From an uncultured Pirellulaceae bacterium (GTDB taxonomy: Bacteria; Planctomycetota; Planctomycetia; Pirellulales; Pirellulaceae), in the NCBI GenBank assembly GCA_938010615.1, contig CALLUY010000046.1, forward strand, positions 1 to 34,388: a DNA stretch of 34,388 nt, in the 5' to 3' direction. How positions within the stretch are numbered: position 1 is the first letter of the stretch; the number at the start of each line of letters is the position of its first letter. This document shows, piece by piece, positions 27,129 to 34,388 of the stretch. The position numbers were made by a program, and so were the translations under genes. Below the pieces are notes generated by a model. It did not search any database and had not been told where the DNA came from. It saw only the letters and a list, made by a program, of their open reading frames with translations.

Positions 27129-27455
27129 CTACGCCGATGTGCTGTGCGTGTCGAGCAAAGTCTGAAGCTCGTCTTTTTCTCTGTAGCCTTGAAGTCGCTC
27201 TACGACTTCGCCGCCCTTGAAAACAAGGATCGTGGGTACTGCAGCGATACCGTACTTTACGGCAAGCTCCATGTTTTGCGTAACGTCGAGCTTTCCAACT
27301 TTGGATTTGCCTTCGTTCTCAGTTGCCAATTCGTCGATGACTGGACCCAGTCGTTTGCAAGGTCCTCAGCTTTCTGAGTAAAAATCAACCATTACGATTG
27401 AATCTGAGCTGAGTACATCAGCATCGAAACCGTCAGTAGTAAATTCTGCCGCCAT
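27129..27455 (-). CDS. thioredoxin with in-frame UGA at the active site; probable selenoprotein (Sec30-Gly-Pro-Cys33)
   Basis: Read from the ATG at 27455, which has an ideal AGGAG five bases upstream, the frame gives 29 residues ending VDFYSES, then UGA (27366-27368), then GPCKRLGPVIDELA, and runs on without interruption to a TAG: 108 codons, the normal thioredoxin length. The UGA stands exactly where the first Cys of C-G-P-C belongs. Downstream the fold is intact, with cis-Pro in AAVPTILVFKGG. Read as selenocysteine, the active site is U-G-P-C, a selenothiol/thiol redox pair for disulfide reduction in the cytoplasm. A SECIS-like hairpin follows the UGA. Trp before the first active-site residue is replaced by Ser. 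Alternatives are a nonsense mutation (pseudogene) or a base error. A TTG at 27329 would give only a 66-residue fragment lacking the active site and has no reason to be the start. Confidence 0.85.
27339..27368 (-). promoter_or_regulatory. candidate bacterial SECIS element directly after the thioredoxin UGA
   Basis: Counting the U of UGA as nucleotide 1 on the - strand, GACUG (17-21) pairs with CAGUC (26-30), leaving the loop G22 G23 U24 C25 (27344-27347). In the E. coli fdhF SECIS, as I recall it, the loop is also GGUC at 22-25, and G23 and U24 contact SelB. The bulged U17 of fdhF is absent (G17 is paired). A competing helix, GGACC (4-8) with GGUCC (22-26), is also possible. The lower stem is weak. 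Confidence 0.6.
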
Positions 27456-27476
27456 TTTGTCTCCTGGTATCTAAGT

Positions 27477-27506
27477 GTATGACTTGCGACAAGTCGTTGT
27501 GTTCAA
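27477..27506 (-). promoter_or_regulatory. candidate thioredoxin promoter with palindromic spacer
   Basis: On the - strand, TTGAAC (27506-27501) and TCATAC (27482-27477) are 18 bp apart. The perfect inverted repeat GACTTG-TCG-CAAGTC (27495-27481) fills most of the spacer and overlaps the -10, so a regulator bound there would block transcription. The predicted start would give a leader of about 15 nt containing AGGAG. Confidence 0.35.
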
Positions 27507-27533
27507 GGTACTGAGACGCGTGAAAGCCAAGAA

Positions 27534-28928
27534 TCATACTGACTGTTTCGCGTTTTCAGCTGCCACGATTTTACGATTTTCCCGCCCGATGAACAGAGAC
27601 AATCCAATCCAAGCGATTGCGATTGGAATCATGATCCACGAAAGCGTGGTCATTGCCATGCCCAAAGTCTCTCGAGCGGACTTGTAGACACCTCCAATGG
27701 CCGAATCTCCTCCTCTTCTGACGACTGTGTCGATGAAGCTTTTCGCTTTATATCGGTCTTCACGTTTGACGGCCGTGAAAAGAACTTCGCGAGCTGGGTT
27801 GCTGATGCCGTATTCCGCTGACCGACCAATCACCGAAACGACGGCTAAAACGGCAATGGAAGGAGACAGTGCCAGCGAGGTAATCCCAATCACATAGGCG
27901 ATCGGCAACATCGCCAGCGTCCAGCCCAATCCGCCCTTTCGCATCAGCCAACCGACGACAACGCATTGGAACAGCAGCGTGACGATTGATACGGCAAAGT
28001 TGATGTTGGCGAAGTATTCAGTGCTGGCTTCCTTGGATGCCGCTTTCTGAAGTTTGGCTCTTGCCGCTTCAAGTTGCTTCTCCGTCAACAATTCTCGATT
28101 TTCGATTTGGGATTCATCAAATTCAACATCTGCGAAAGCCGCGTTGACTATTTCGGCTTGTTGAAAGTAAACCGTTGTTCCGCAGGTCGCTAAGAATATT
28201 CCAAACAGGCAGATGGCAAATAGGTACGTCGATTTAAAGACCGCAGTGAAGCCGGCAAAAGGGTTTCCGCCCGTCGCTTTGCCGCTGTCTTTTTTCTTGT
28301 GAGTTGAATCTGATAGTTTGCTGAACGATCGTTCCATCGAAAAGTACACCACCAACGCCACTAGCAGCAGTCCAGCTGGAATCAGTAGCAGGTTGGCAAC
28401 TCCAAACTGGCCGACGAGCCGCCCCGCGACTTGAGATCCGACAAGCCCACCGATCGTTCCACCGCCGGACATAACGCCGAAGATTCGGCGGCCCTGATCC
28501 GTCGAAAGCATGTCGCCGGCGATGCTCCAAAAGAATGAAACGATGAACAATCCGTAGACGCTAATCCAAACGAAAAAAGCGCGTGCCACCCAAATCTGCG
28601 AGGAATCTGGCAGTCCGTTCATCGCCAGCCAGAACGCAAACAAGCACGTCATGAAGATCAAGTAGATGCACGGAACGAGTACCTTCCGATGGAACTTGCC
28701 GACCAAAATCGAGTACAGCGGAATCGCGACCAGCATTACGACGAACGTTGCCCAGAAAAGCCAGGACAGGTTTTCAATTCCGTAAGTCGAACCGATTTGC
28801 TCTCGAATGGGACGCAGCACGTAGTAGCTGAACAGGACTAGGAAGAACCAAACTGCTCCGTGCCAGAGTATCGATCGTTCGTACGCCGTCAGGTCTCCAA
28901 CGAGGCGTTTTTCAATGGCAAGGAGCAT
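27534..28928 (-). CDS. ADP/ATP-carrier-like (NTP/NDP exchange type) or MFS transporter
   Basis: This 464-residue integral membrane protein has about 12 hydrophobic segments. The N-terminal SYYVLRPIREQIG motif and the general layout resemble the bacterial ADP/ATP translocase-like (Tlc/Npt) branch related to MFS transporters. True energy-parasite translocases have extra substrate-binding residues that I cannot confirm, and free-living bacteria carry many homologues of unknown substrate. A soluble helical insert rich in Glu, Lys and Gln (about 255-300) lies between the two halves. The ATG at 28928 lacks a clear Shine-Dalgarno. The thioredoxin gene follows about 80 bp later in the same direction but has its own likely promoter. 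Confidence 0.8.
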   Translation of the reverse strand: MLLAIEKRLVGDLTAYERSILWHGAVWFFLVLFSYYVLRPIREQIGSTYGIENLSWLFWATFVVMLVAIPLYSILVGKFHRKVLVPCIYLIFMTCLFAFWLAMNGLPDSSQIWVARAFFVWISVYGLFIVSFFWSIAGDMLSTDQGRRIFGVMSGGGTIGGLVGSQVAGRLVGQFGVANLLLIPAGLLLVALVVYFSMERSFSKLSDSTHKKKDSGKATGGNPFAGFTAVFKSTYLFAICLFGIFLATCGTTVYFQQAEIVNAAFADVEFDESQIENRELLTEKQLEAARAKLQKAASKEASTEYFANINFAVSIVTLLFQCVVVGWLMRKGGLGWTLAMLPIAYVIGITSLALSPSIAVLAVVSVIGRSAEYGISNPAREVLFTAVKREDRYKAKSFIDTVVRRGGDSAIGGVYKSARETLGMAMTTLSWIMIPIAIAWIGLSLFIGRENRKIVAAENAKQSV

Positions 28929-28990
28929 GGCTTTGGCGGAAGCTAGGACAGCGATCGTGAGTTGACATCATACCAATACAAGCCATCAAA

Positions 28991-29040
28991 GTAGCACGTC
29001 TCTCCGACACGTCGAAAATCGCCTCGGAGTGACAAGCTAC
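28991..29040. repeat. structured intergenic repeat, second copy of the three-way-junction type
   Basis: GTAGC (28991-28995) and GCTAC (29036-29040) form the outer stem. Inside are an imperfect hairpin, ACGTCTC-TCC-GACACGT, and a weaker one around TCGCCTC/GGAGTGA. The layout matches the copy at 19347-19399. It lies between the POT terminator and the carrier-like gene. Confidence 0.55.
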
Positions 29041-29050
29041 CGAGGATCGC

Positions 29051-29087
29051 AAAAAAACGGGGCCAAGCAATCGCTTGCTCGCCCCGT
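29051..29087 (-). terminator. rho-independent terminator after the POT transporter gene
   Basis: On the - strand, ACGGGGC (29087-29081) pairs with GCCCCGT (29063-29057), with an inner AGCAA/TTGCT stem. Seven T residues follow (29057-29051). It lies 29 bp past the transporter's stop codon, a textbook terminator. Confidence 0.92.
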
Positions 29088-29115
29088 ATCGTTTCATTGA
29101 CGCCGTTTCAACGCT

Positions 29116-31287
29116 TTACGCTTCAGTCTTTTGGTCCTTCGTTGATCCGATCAGGTTTCCGTCTTCATCAATGATTTTGTCTTCGTGCATCCAGTACTTC
29201 AGCAGTGGCGACATCAAAATGCACACGCCACCACATGCCATTGCCGTTAAAGCAATCGTACCAAATACGTCACCGTAAACGTTGACCGTATTAATCGGGG
29301 CTGGCAGATCCGCACCGGCTCCGCCGCCGTGTCCGCCAACGCTGGTCAAGTTAGAAATGATCGCCGCGAGATATTGACTGAACGCGGTTGCCAAGAACCA
29401 AGCTCCCATCAGCGTGCTAACGAGAATCTTCGGGCTGAGTTTCGTCATCGTTGACAGTCCCACCGGCGAAAGGCAAAGCTCACCAGTCGTTTGCAACAGG
29501 ATTCCAAGGGTCAACCAACTGATGCCAACCATGCCAACAGCCGTACAGTTTTGTGCTCCCAGCCAGAATGCTCCGAAGCCCATTCCCAATTGGATCAAGC
29601 CAAAACCGAATTTGACAGGTGCACTTGGATCCATGCCTCGCTTACGAAGTGCTGCCCACATCCAGTTGAAAATCAAAGCGAAGATCAAAATGAAAATCGC
29701 GTTGAACGACTGAAAAATGGAAGCCGGTAATTCGTCTGTGCGTTCGGCGATTCCCATTCCTACGTTTGAATCACTGATGGTCCAGTCGACGACGATTTTG
29801 TCAACGTCCTCTGTTTCCTTAATGATTTTCCGCATCTCATCGAGATCCGTGTTGGTAAACGCTTTGCCAGGAGCATATTCAAATCCAAGCTGTGCTTGGG
29901 TGGGTTCGATTTTGATCGTTTGTCCAACTTGATCCTCAGTAACGGCAGTTGTTTCGCCGACCCGGTCAATATTCCTGTCGGTGAAGTTGTTGACACTGCT
30001 GCCGGCCTGTTCGAAAAAGGCGAAGAACAACATTTGAAAGAAAATCAGAATCAGGGCCGCAATCATTCGATGGCGTTGAATCTTCTTCAGCTTAAATGTT
30101 TCGATGATCAAATAGCCAAACGCCAGCAGACCTAGAATCGTCAACACCGCACCAGCTGGTTTACTGACTTCTTCGAGGAAGATCCCTGCAATGTCCGCCA
30201 ACCCATATGGCCAGTCATTCTCTTTCACTTTTGCGATCCAGTCCCTGTTGAGCATTTGATAGGACTCGCCACGAAGTTTTGGTACCACGCTGATACCGGC
30301 GGCTTCGACTTTTTCGATCGTTCCGGAATCAACATTCATGTTGGCTAAGAAATTAACGCGCTCTTTTAGTAATTCATCCGTTGTCTTGACGACTGCACCT
30401 TCTGGCGGACTTTGGAACGGCGAAAATCCCGATACGAGAAGCGCAAAAACCGGAACTGCGATAACGATGCCAAGATAGATCTTCCAGTCATGTCGCTTGT
30501 CGACTCCCTCCGGTCTCGCCCCAGCCCATTTGGGTAGGCCGCCTTTCGACAGCGCAATCCATGCGACGACGGCTGCGATCATCAAGCACGCAGCCACAAA
30601 GATGTTGATCAGAATTGCGTAAATGTTGTCAGGTCGAAACATCAACATGCCGACGGTGGAGGCAAGCGCTCCAGCCATGATCAGCAATTGTGTGATCAGG
30701 TTTGGCATCACAAAAACGGCCAAACCGATCAACATTCCGATCGTTGCCAATCCAAATCCGTAGTGCCAACCGTAGGTCTCACCGACAAAGCCACAAAGCA
30801 GCGGACTCATTGCGGCACCTAGGTTGATGCCCGTATAGAAAATATTGAATCCGTCGTCTCGGCGTTTGTCGCCCTGCCCATAAAGAGAACCGACGGTCGT
30901 TGAAATGTTTGGTTTGAAAAATCCGTTACCCGTAATCAACAATGCGAGAGCAAAGAAAAACGGCCATTCGGATTCAATGGTCATCAGAAGGTGGCCGGCC
31001 GCCATGAGCAATCCACCGATCACAACCGCCAATCGCTTACCCATGATTTTGTCAGCCAGCATGCCGCCAATAAATGGCGTCATGTAAACGAGTGCAGTAT
31101 AAGCTCCATAGACCGTGTAGGCTTGCGAGTCACCATAGCCTAGGAAACCCTTGATCATGTAGAAGACCAACAGGGCTCGCATGCCGTAATAGGAGAATCT
31201 TTCCCACATCTCGGCGAAGAAAAGAGTGTACAAGCCGGAAGGATGGCCCATTACTGTGGGTTGACTATCAATTTCCGCTTGAGACAT
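29116..31287 (-). CDS. POT/PTR-family proton-dependent oligopeptide transporter with large loop inserts
   Basis: This is a 723-residue inner-membrane transporter that imports di- and tripeptides with protons. Family signatures are present: E-x-x-E-R-F-x-Y-Y (EMWERFSYYGMR, about 27-38), FFKPNIS and DGFNIFYTGINLGA, and FFEQAGSSVNNFTDR later. It is longer than the usual 450-520 residues because two soluble segments interrupt the membrane helices: one near 310-360, rich in Asp and Glu, and one near 440-510 following FFEQAGSS. The start ATG has AGGAG six bases upstream. It is monocistronic, with its own terminator. Confidence 0.92.
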   Translation of the reverse strand: MSQAEIDSQPTVMGHPSGLYTLFFAEMWERFSYYGMRALLVFYMIKGFLGYGDSQAYTVYGAYTALVYMTPFIGGMLADKIMGKRLAVVIGGLLMAAGHLLMTIESEWPFFFALALLITGNGFFKPNISTTVGSLYGQGDKRRDDGFNIFYTGINLGAAMSPLLCGFVGETYGWHYGFGLATIGMLIGLAVFVMPNLITQLLIMAGALASTVGMLMFRPDNIYAILINIFVAACLMIAAVVAWIALSKGGLPKWAGARPEGVDKRHDWKIYLGIVIAVPVFALLVSGFSPFQSPPEGAVVKTTDELLKERVNFLANMNVDSGTIEKVEAAGISVVPKLRGESYQMLNRDWIAKVKENDWPYGLADIAGIFLEEVSKPAGAVLTILGLLAFGYLIIETFKLKKIQRHRMIAALILIFFQMLFFAFFEQAGSSVNNFTDRNIDRVGETTAVTEDQVGQTIKIEPTQAQLGFEYAPGKAFTNTDLDEMRKIIKETEDVDKIVVDWTISDSNVGMGIAERTDELPASIFQSFNAIFILIFALIFNWMWAALRKRGMDPSAPVKFGFGLIQLGMGFGAFWLGAQNCTAVGMVGISWLTLGILLQTTGELCLSPVGLSTMTKLSPKILVSTLMGAWFLATAFSQYLAAIISNLTSVGGHGGGAGADLPAPINTVNVYGDVFGTIALTAMACGGVCILMSPLLKYWMHEDKIIDEDGNLIGSTKDQKTEA

Positions 31288-31314
31288 TAGCTGCTCCTGA
31301 AACTTGGTTTTTCC

Positions 31315-31331
31315 CCCAACCTGATGTTGGG
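31315..31331 (-). promoter_or_regulatory. short hairpin in the leader of the POT gene
   Basis: CCCAAC-ATCAG-GTTGGG on the - strand forms a 6-bp perfect stem ending 28 nt upstream of the ATG, just before the ribosome binding site region. It may be an operator or a leader hairpin. No T-run follows. Nothing else was recognised in the 240-bp gap 31288-31531. Confidence 0.25.
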
Positions 31332-31531
31332 CATTTGCACAGAGTCCAATCTACTAAAAACAGCGAATAGATGCAGCGTGCCCCTTACAATCCCGTCCAG
31401 TTTTTTTGAGAAACTCGGAATTCTACAGGTGACTTTTCCGGTTGGTTTTGCCTGTGGACCGAACCAGATGCCGCAATCTACGGAGACCATTTACGGGAAG
31501 GCTTAGCTGGCGATCAAACGGGATGCGGTTC

Positions 31532-31810
31532 TTAAAATCGAAATCGCAGGCCAGTGAACGCCGAACCAATGGTGACTCCACCGATGTCGAGGTTGTCGTA
31601 TCCCAGTGTCCATTCCGTGTTCTGACTGATCGCTCGTCCCAAACTGATTTGGGCGTGAGTGATGTTGGTGTCGCCGATGGATCCAAAGGCAATTTCGCCA
31701 GTTGCCAAGAATCGCTCCAATAGTCGCAGATCGAATCCGCTGGTCATGTTGAATCCAGCATCGCCGCTGTACGAATCACCAAGCCAGTTGATTCCGACGC
31801 TGACGCGCAT
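31532..31810 (-). pseudogene. 5'-truncated duplicate of the C-terminal part of the 33063-33992 gene
   Basis: The 92 codons align end to end with the last 92 residues of the secreted Arg/Asp-rich protein, with 11 differences by my count (for example GINWLGDSY, TSGFDLRL and NTEWTxGYDNLDIGG are shared). Homology begins at the internal Met of the full gene and the fragment directly abuts the TPR gene's stop at 31811. It lacks the signal peptide and N-terminal domain and has no ribosome binding site of its own, so it is best read as a relic. It is still an intact frame, so limited translation by coupling to the TPR stop cannot be excluded. Confidence 0.7.
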
Positions 31811-32845
31811 TCAATAATTCAAGTTCGCGCCGAAATTCGGCTGCTGACCAGCCTCGACGATTTTTTTCCAATTCTCTAGCTTGTCAGCACCCATTTCCCA
31901 GAACTCTCCGCAGAGATCGAAATACTCGGCTACGACTTCTTTTTCTCCCGCTTCAATCATTTCTTTGGCCAGCAACATGTTGGGGCCGAAGGAACCCAAT
32001 TGTGGTGAGCCCGGAGTTTTGGCAGATTCAAGCAATCGCTTCTTCGCCTCATCGAGATTTCCAATTTTCAGCGCGATTCGTCCCAGCAACTGGTTGCCGT
32101 CATAAATCTTGTTGCCATAGTTCCAATCGCGTTTTCCGTCGTCAGACGGTTCAAGCATTTTCGTCGCGTAAGTTTTTGCTTTTTCCATTTCGCCGGCAGC
32201 AAAGGCAACTTTGCCAAGTGAAGTCAAAATCGCATCACGCCCCATTTCATCTGACAACTCGTAGGCACGCTCAAAATGCTTCAAAGCTGAAGCCGCCAAC
32301 TCACCCACTTGCTTTCCCGTTTTCCAAATCATTTTTCGTGAATGAAGATGCCCTAATGCTAGAGGCCACTCGGCATCTTTTGGGGCAAGCTCGGCGGCAC
32401 GATTCAGCAACTCTTCCGTCTTGTCCGGATCGCTCATCGCAAAAAACGCCGAAGCATTTTTGATGATGACCAGATTGTCAGAGTCGTCTTCTAGGTGTTT
32501 CAGCAACAGCTTCTTCGCTTTCGCAAAAGCTTTGGGCGCCATTATATGATCGATGCTTCCTTCGGGATGGCTCAGTACTTCTGCCTCGGGTGCGTTTTCA
32601 ACCAGCCATAGCACGTGTTGTTGATGAGTTTTTGCCAACTCGCGATTACGAAATTGAGCGCCGAAATAATAGCCTAGGATCATGGTGCGTGAGTCAACGT
32701 CGTTGGGGCTGTCCTTCAGGTTTGATTCCAAAGCCACGACCTCTTTCTCGTTGAGTTCACGACCTTTCATGGTGAGGTCGTGGATATCCATTCCATTGAC
32801 CATCAGGCAAGCAACAAGAAAACTGTGAATGATTAGTAATAGCAT
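31811..32845 (-). CDS. TPR-containing exported protein
   Basis: This 344-residue protein has a short hydrophobic N-terminus (MLLLIIHSFLVAC, possibly a lipobox ending at Cys13, though the n-region lacks positive charge). Several helical TPR-like repeats of about 34 residues follow (clearest near 130-290, such as LLNRAAELAPKDAEWPLALGHLHSRK and ALKHFERAYELSDEMG). TPRs mediate protein-protein contacts; no partner is evident. A GTG at 32860 is also in frame, but GGAG lies about nine bases before the ATG at 32845. The stop at 31811 abuts the duplicated fragment, so the C-terminus may have been set by that rearrangement. Confidence 0.78.
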   Translation of the reverse strand: MLLLIIHSFLVACLMVNGMDIHDLTMKGRELNEKEVVALESNLKDSPNDVDSRTMILGYYFGAQFRNRELAKTHQQHVLWLVENAPEAEVLSHPEGSIDHIMAPKAFAKAKKLLLKHLEDDSDNLVIIKNASAFFAMSDPDKTEELLNRAAELAPKDAEWPLALGHLHSRKMIWKTGKQVGELAASALKHFERAYELSDEMGRDAILTSLGKVAFAAGEMEKAKTYATKMLEPSDDGKRDWNYGNKIYDGNQLLGRIALKIGNLDEAKKRLLESAKTPGSPQLGSFGPNMLLAKEMIEAGEKEVVAEYFDLCGEFWEMGADKLENWKKIVEAGQQPNFGANLNY

Positions 32846-32865
32846 GGCTATGAACTCCACTTAAT

Positions 32866-33062
32866 GTTTAGGTTGTCGCGTGTTAAAAGTTTAAACCGCG
32901 TCGCAGCATCGGAGTCATGTTACCGATTTGAATTACCGAAGTCGAGCATTTCGCGGATTTTGATCGTCTTGGTGGGCATCATTCTCGCGGCGATATCATT
33001 TCGACAATGGACAAGCAAACTTTCGCTTCCTGTCTATCGCTGGTGATTGAATGGAATGGATT
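32866..33062. other. intergenic region with an unsupported small + strand frame
   Basis: A + strand frame of 60 codons (32864-33046) contains one hydrophobic stretch (SRILIVLVGIILAAISF) but no ribosome binding site, and it overlaps the TPR gene's promoter region. I do not call it a gene, though a tiny membrane protein cannot be excluded. Confidence 0.2.
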
Positions 33063-33992
33063 CTAAAAATGGAATCGCAGGCCCGTAAACGCGGATCCAA
33101 TCGTCGCGCCACCGATGTCGAGGTTGTCGTATCCCACTGTCCATTCCGTGTTCTGACTGATCGCTCGTCCCAAACTGATTTGGGCGTGAGTGATGTCGGT
33201 GTCGCCAATGGATCCAAAGTCAATTTCGCCAGTTGCTAGGATTCGATCTGTAAGTCGCAGGTCGAATCCGCTGGTCATGTTGAATCCAGCATCGCCGCCG
33301 TAGGAATCGCCAAGCCAGTTGATTCCAACGCCAATTCGCATCCGAAAGTTGTCGGTAGCGAGTGGCTCGTAAACAAAATTTACGTCACCCAGAAATAGAT
33401 GGTCGCGGAACGTCATGCCAGATTCGCGAAGCATTTTGACGCTCGTGTCGACGCCGAGTCCGCCAGGAATCTGTAGCAAGAGACCGAAGCTTCCAAAGGC
33501 GATGTCGTCGAAATCAGTGCCCCCAACAGCCGTCAGTCGTATTACCCGGTCGAATGAATGCGCTGACTCGACGAAGTAATCACTTTCAACGATTGGCTGT
33601 TCGACAATCGGAGCCACAACGGGTTGATAGATAATGGCTGGTTCTGAAACGACAACCGGTGCAGGATTGTGGTGAACGACGTGGACCTCTTCGACTACTG
33701 GGGTGAAGATGCTTCCGAGTACAATTTCCAATCCTGAATCACACCCGCGGTTACGGCGACGGTTTCTCGATTGGCTTTTTCGCCGGTCTCGTCGATCGCG
33801 AGCGTGCCGATCACGTCCACGGTCATCGTTATCGTTGTGCGATTCGTTGCGACTTGGCTTATCCGGCTTGCTGTGTCGGACGGCGTCGCGGACGCGGCCA
33901 AGCTTTCCCTGCCCGTAGAGGGCGTTTCCATTGGCGAGGAACAGAACGGTCAAAAGTAGAACGGTGTAAACGATGTGTTGTTTGAGATTCAT
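33063..33992 (-). CDS. secreted Arg/Asp-rich protein with C-terminal beta-rich domain
   Basis: This 309-residue protein has a signal peptide (MNLKQHIVYTVLLL to about residue 26). A low-complexity basic/acidic stretch follows (about 30-75) with many R-D, R-R and D-N-D pairs, then Pro/Val-rich VV.P linkers. A C-terminal domain (about 145-309) has alternating hydrophobic strands such as MRIGVGINWLGDSY and GYDNLDIGGATIGSAF, resembling an outer-membrane or surface beta-barrel-like fold. I recognise no family. The ATG at 33992 has AAGGA seven bases upstream; longer in-frame starts add a non-signal extension. Its last 92 codons are duplicated at 31532-31810. The opposite side of the gap holds the start of another secreted gene. 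Confidence 0.8.
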   Translation of the reverse strand: MNLKQHIVYTVLLLTVLFLANGNALYGQGKLGRVRDAVRHSKPDKPSRNESHNDNDDRGRDRHARDRRDRRKSQSRNRRRNRGCDSGLEIVLGSIFTPVVEEVHVVHHNPAPVVVSEPAIIYQPVVAPIVEQPIVESDYFVESAHSFDRVIRLTAVGGTDFDDIAFGSFGLLLQIPGGLGVDTSVKMLRESGMTFRDHLFLGDVNFVYEPLATDNFRMRIGVGINWLGDSYGGDAGFNMTSGFDLRLTDRILATGEIDFGSIGDTDITHAQISLGRAISQNTEWTVGYDNLDIGGATIGSAFTGLRFHF

Positions 33993-34258
33993 CAGAAATC
34001 CTTCTCTGATCGTGATTGACTGAACCTGTTTGATACTCAACCGCCGAATTGCATTCCCCGTGCCAATCCGAAAAACCGCATCAAACCGTGGTATTTCCAA
34101 GGGAACGTGAGTGATGGCACGGAAATGCTTGCGACATCAATGTGATTTGCGGCGATTAATTTTGATGACACTAAGAGTGCAATTGTCAGCACTCGCCAAG
34201 TGTCGCGACTGAATGGCAGCCCGTTCGAAGTCCCAATTTCATCAATTACAATTTTCTT

Positions 34259-34388
34259 ATGACTTCATTCAAAAATATCGTTTTCATACTCGTCGTTGGA
34301 TTGATTACTTCACCGCTGGCAACCGGTCAAACGATGGTCGATCCGTCGCGGTTTCAGTCTCCCCAAAAGCCAATCTACACACTCGATG
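34259..34388 (+). CDS. N-terminal part of a secreted protein, cut by the window edge
   Basis: From the ATG at 34259 the frame is open to the edge (43 codons). It begins with a typical signal peptide (MTSFKNIVFILVVGL, cleavage probably after LATG-Q) followed by a polar mature start (TMVDPSRFQSPQK). No domain is visible yet. It diverges from the Arg/Asp-rich protein gene across a 266-bp gap. Confidence 0.65.
   Translation, partial: MTSFKNIVFILVVGLITSPLATGQTMVDPSRFQSPQKPIYTLD

Noticed and set aside
27129..27329. 66-residue thioredoxin fragment starting at TTG
   Set aside because: It lacks the active site and any ribosome binding site. The strong AGGAG-ATG at 27455 and the same-frame continuity through UGA support the longer reading.
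27330..27455. Frameshift as the cause of the broken thioredoxin
   Set aside because: The frame is identical on both sides of the UGA (42 codons from the ATG to the next in-frame segment), so no indel is needed.
32864..33046. 60-codon + strand membrane-like frame
   Set aside because: It has no ribosome binding site, no homology that I can see, and it overlaps the upstream region of the TPR gene.
1..34388. CRISPR arrays, tRNA genes, insertion sequences
   Set aside because: I read both strands for regular spaced repeats, cloverleaf-type tRNA signatures and transposase motifs and saw none. The hairpin repeats found are not regularly spaced.

Overview
The window looks like chromosomal DNA of a planctomycete (Pirellulales/Rhodopirellula-like). 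The basis is a giant secreted protein with the planctomycete-type N-terminal export motif (LEPRKLLAGD) and a C-terminal dockerin, a zinc-ribbon/GYF membrane protein of a style common in that phylum, lipoproteins, a very large alpha-2-macroglobulin, and codon use of moderate GC content. I see no phage, IS element or CRISPR array. This reads as core genome with a few lineage-specific genes.

Layout: 457-6543 (-) is a lipoprotein alpha-2-macroglobulin with an intact CSEQ thioester, followed (-) by a 77-residue membrane protein. An 18-bp perfect palindrome lies in the divergent gap before a (+) run: an SDR-like protein without the usual catalytic Ser/Tyr, an Abhydrolase_2 esterase, then an apparent operon of a CrtI-like FAD oxidoreductase, a FabZ-type dehydratase and FabI. 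Next come the zinc-ribbon/GYF protein, a lipoprotein, the 1672-residue lamin-tail/CotH/dockerin protein, a HAD phosphatase, a GlmU uridylyltransferase lacking its acetyltransferase half, Prs (PRPP synthase), a serine beta-lactamase-like hydrolase, the SRP RNA gene, a membrane-fused spermidine synthase-like protein overlapping fdhD, and a secreted beta-helix protein ending at a clear terminator.

The right part is mostly (-): a thioredoxin, an ADP/ATP-carrier-like/MFS transporter, a POT peptide transporter with its own terminator, a TPR protein, and a secreted Arg/Asp-rich protein whose last 92 codons are duplicated as a fragment directly abutting the TPR gene. A partial secreted protein begins at the right edge (+).

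Main discovery: the thioredoxin (27129-27455, -) has a strong Shine-Dalgarno and ATG, but its active site reads S-UGA-G-P-C. The UGA is in frame, sits exactly where the first cysteine of CGPC belongs, and the family sequence continues uninterrupted on both sides. A small hairpin follows with apical loop GGUC at nucleotides 22-25 (U of UGA = 1), the same spacing and loop as I recall for the E. coli fdhF SECIS. It is best read as a selenocysteine-containing thioredoxin (Sec30-Gly-Pro-Cys33) that ordinary gene calling would truncate to a 66-residue TTG-start fragment. Other points of interest are the SRP RNA with a non-GGAA tip, the CrtI-like/FabZ/FabI operon, and structured intergenic repeats.
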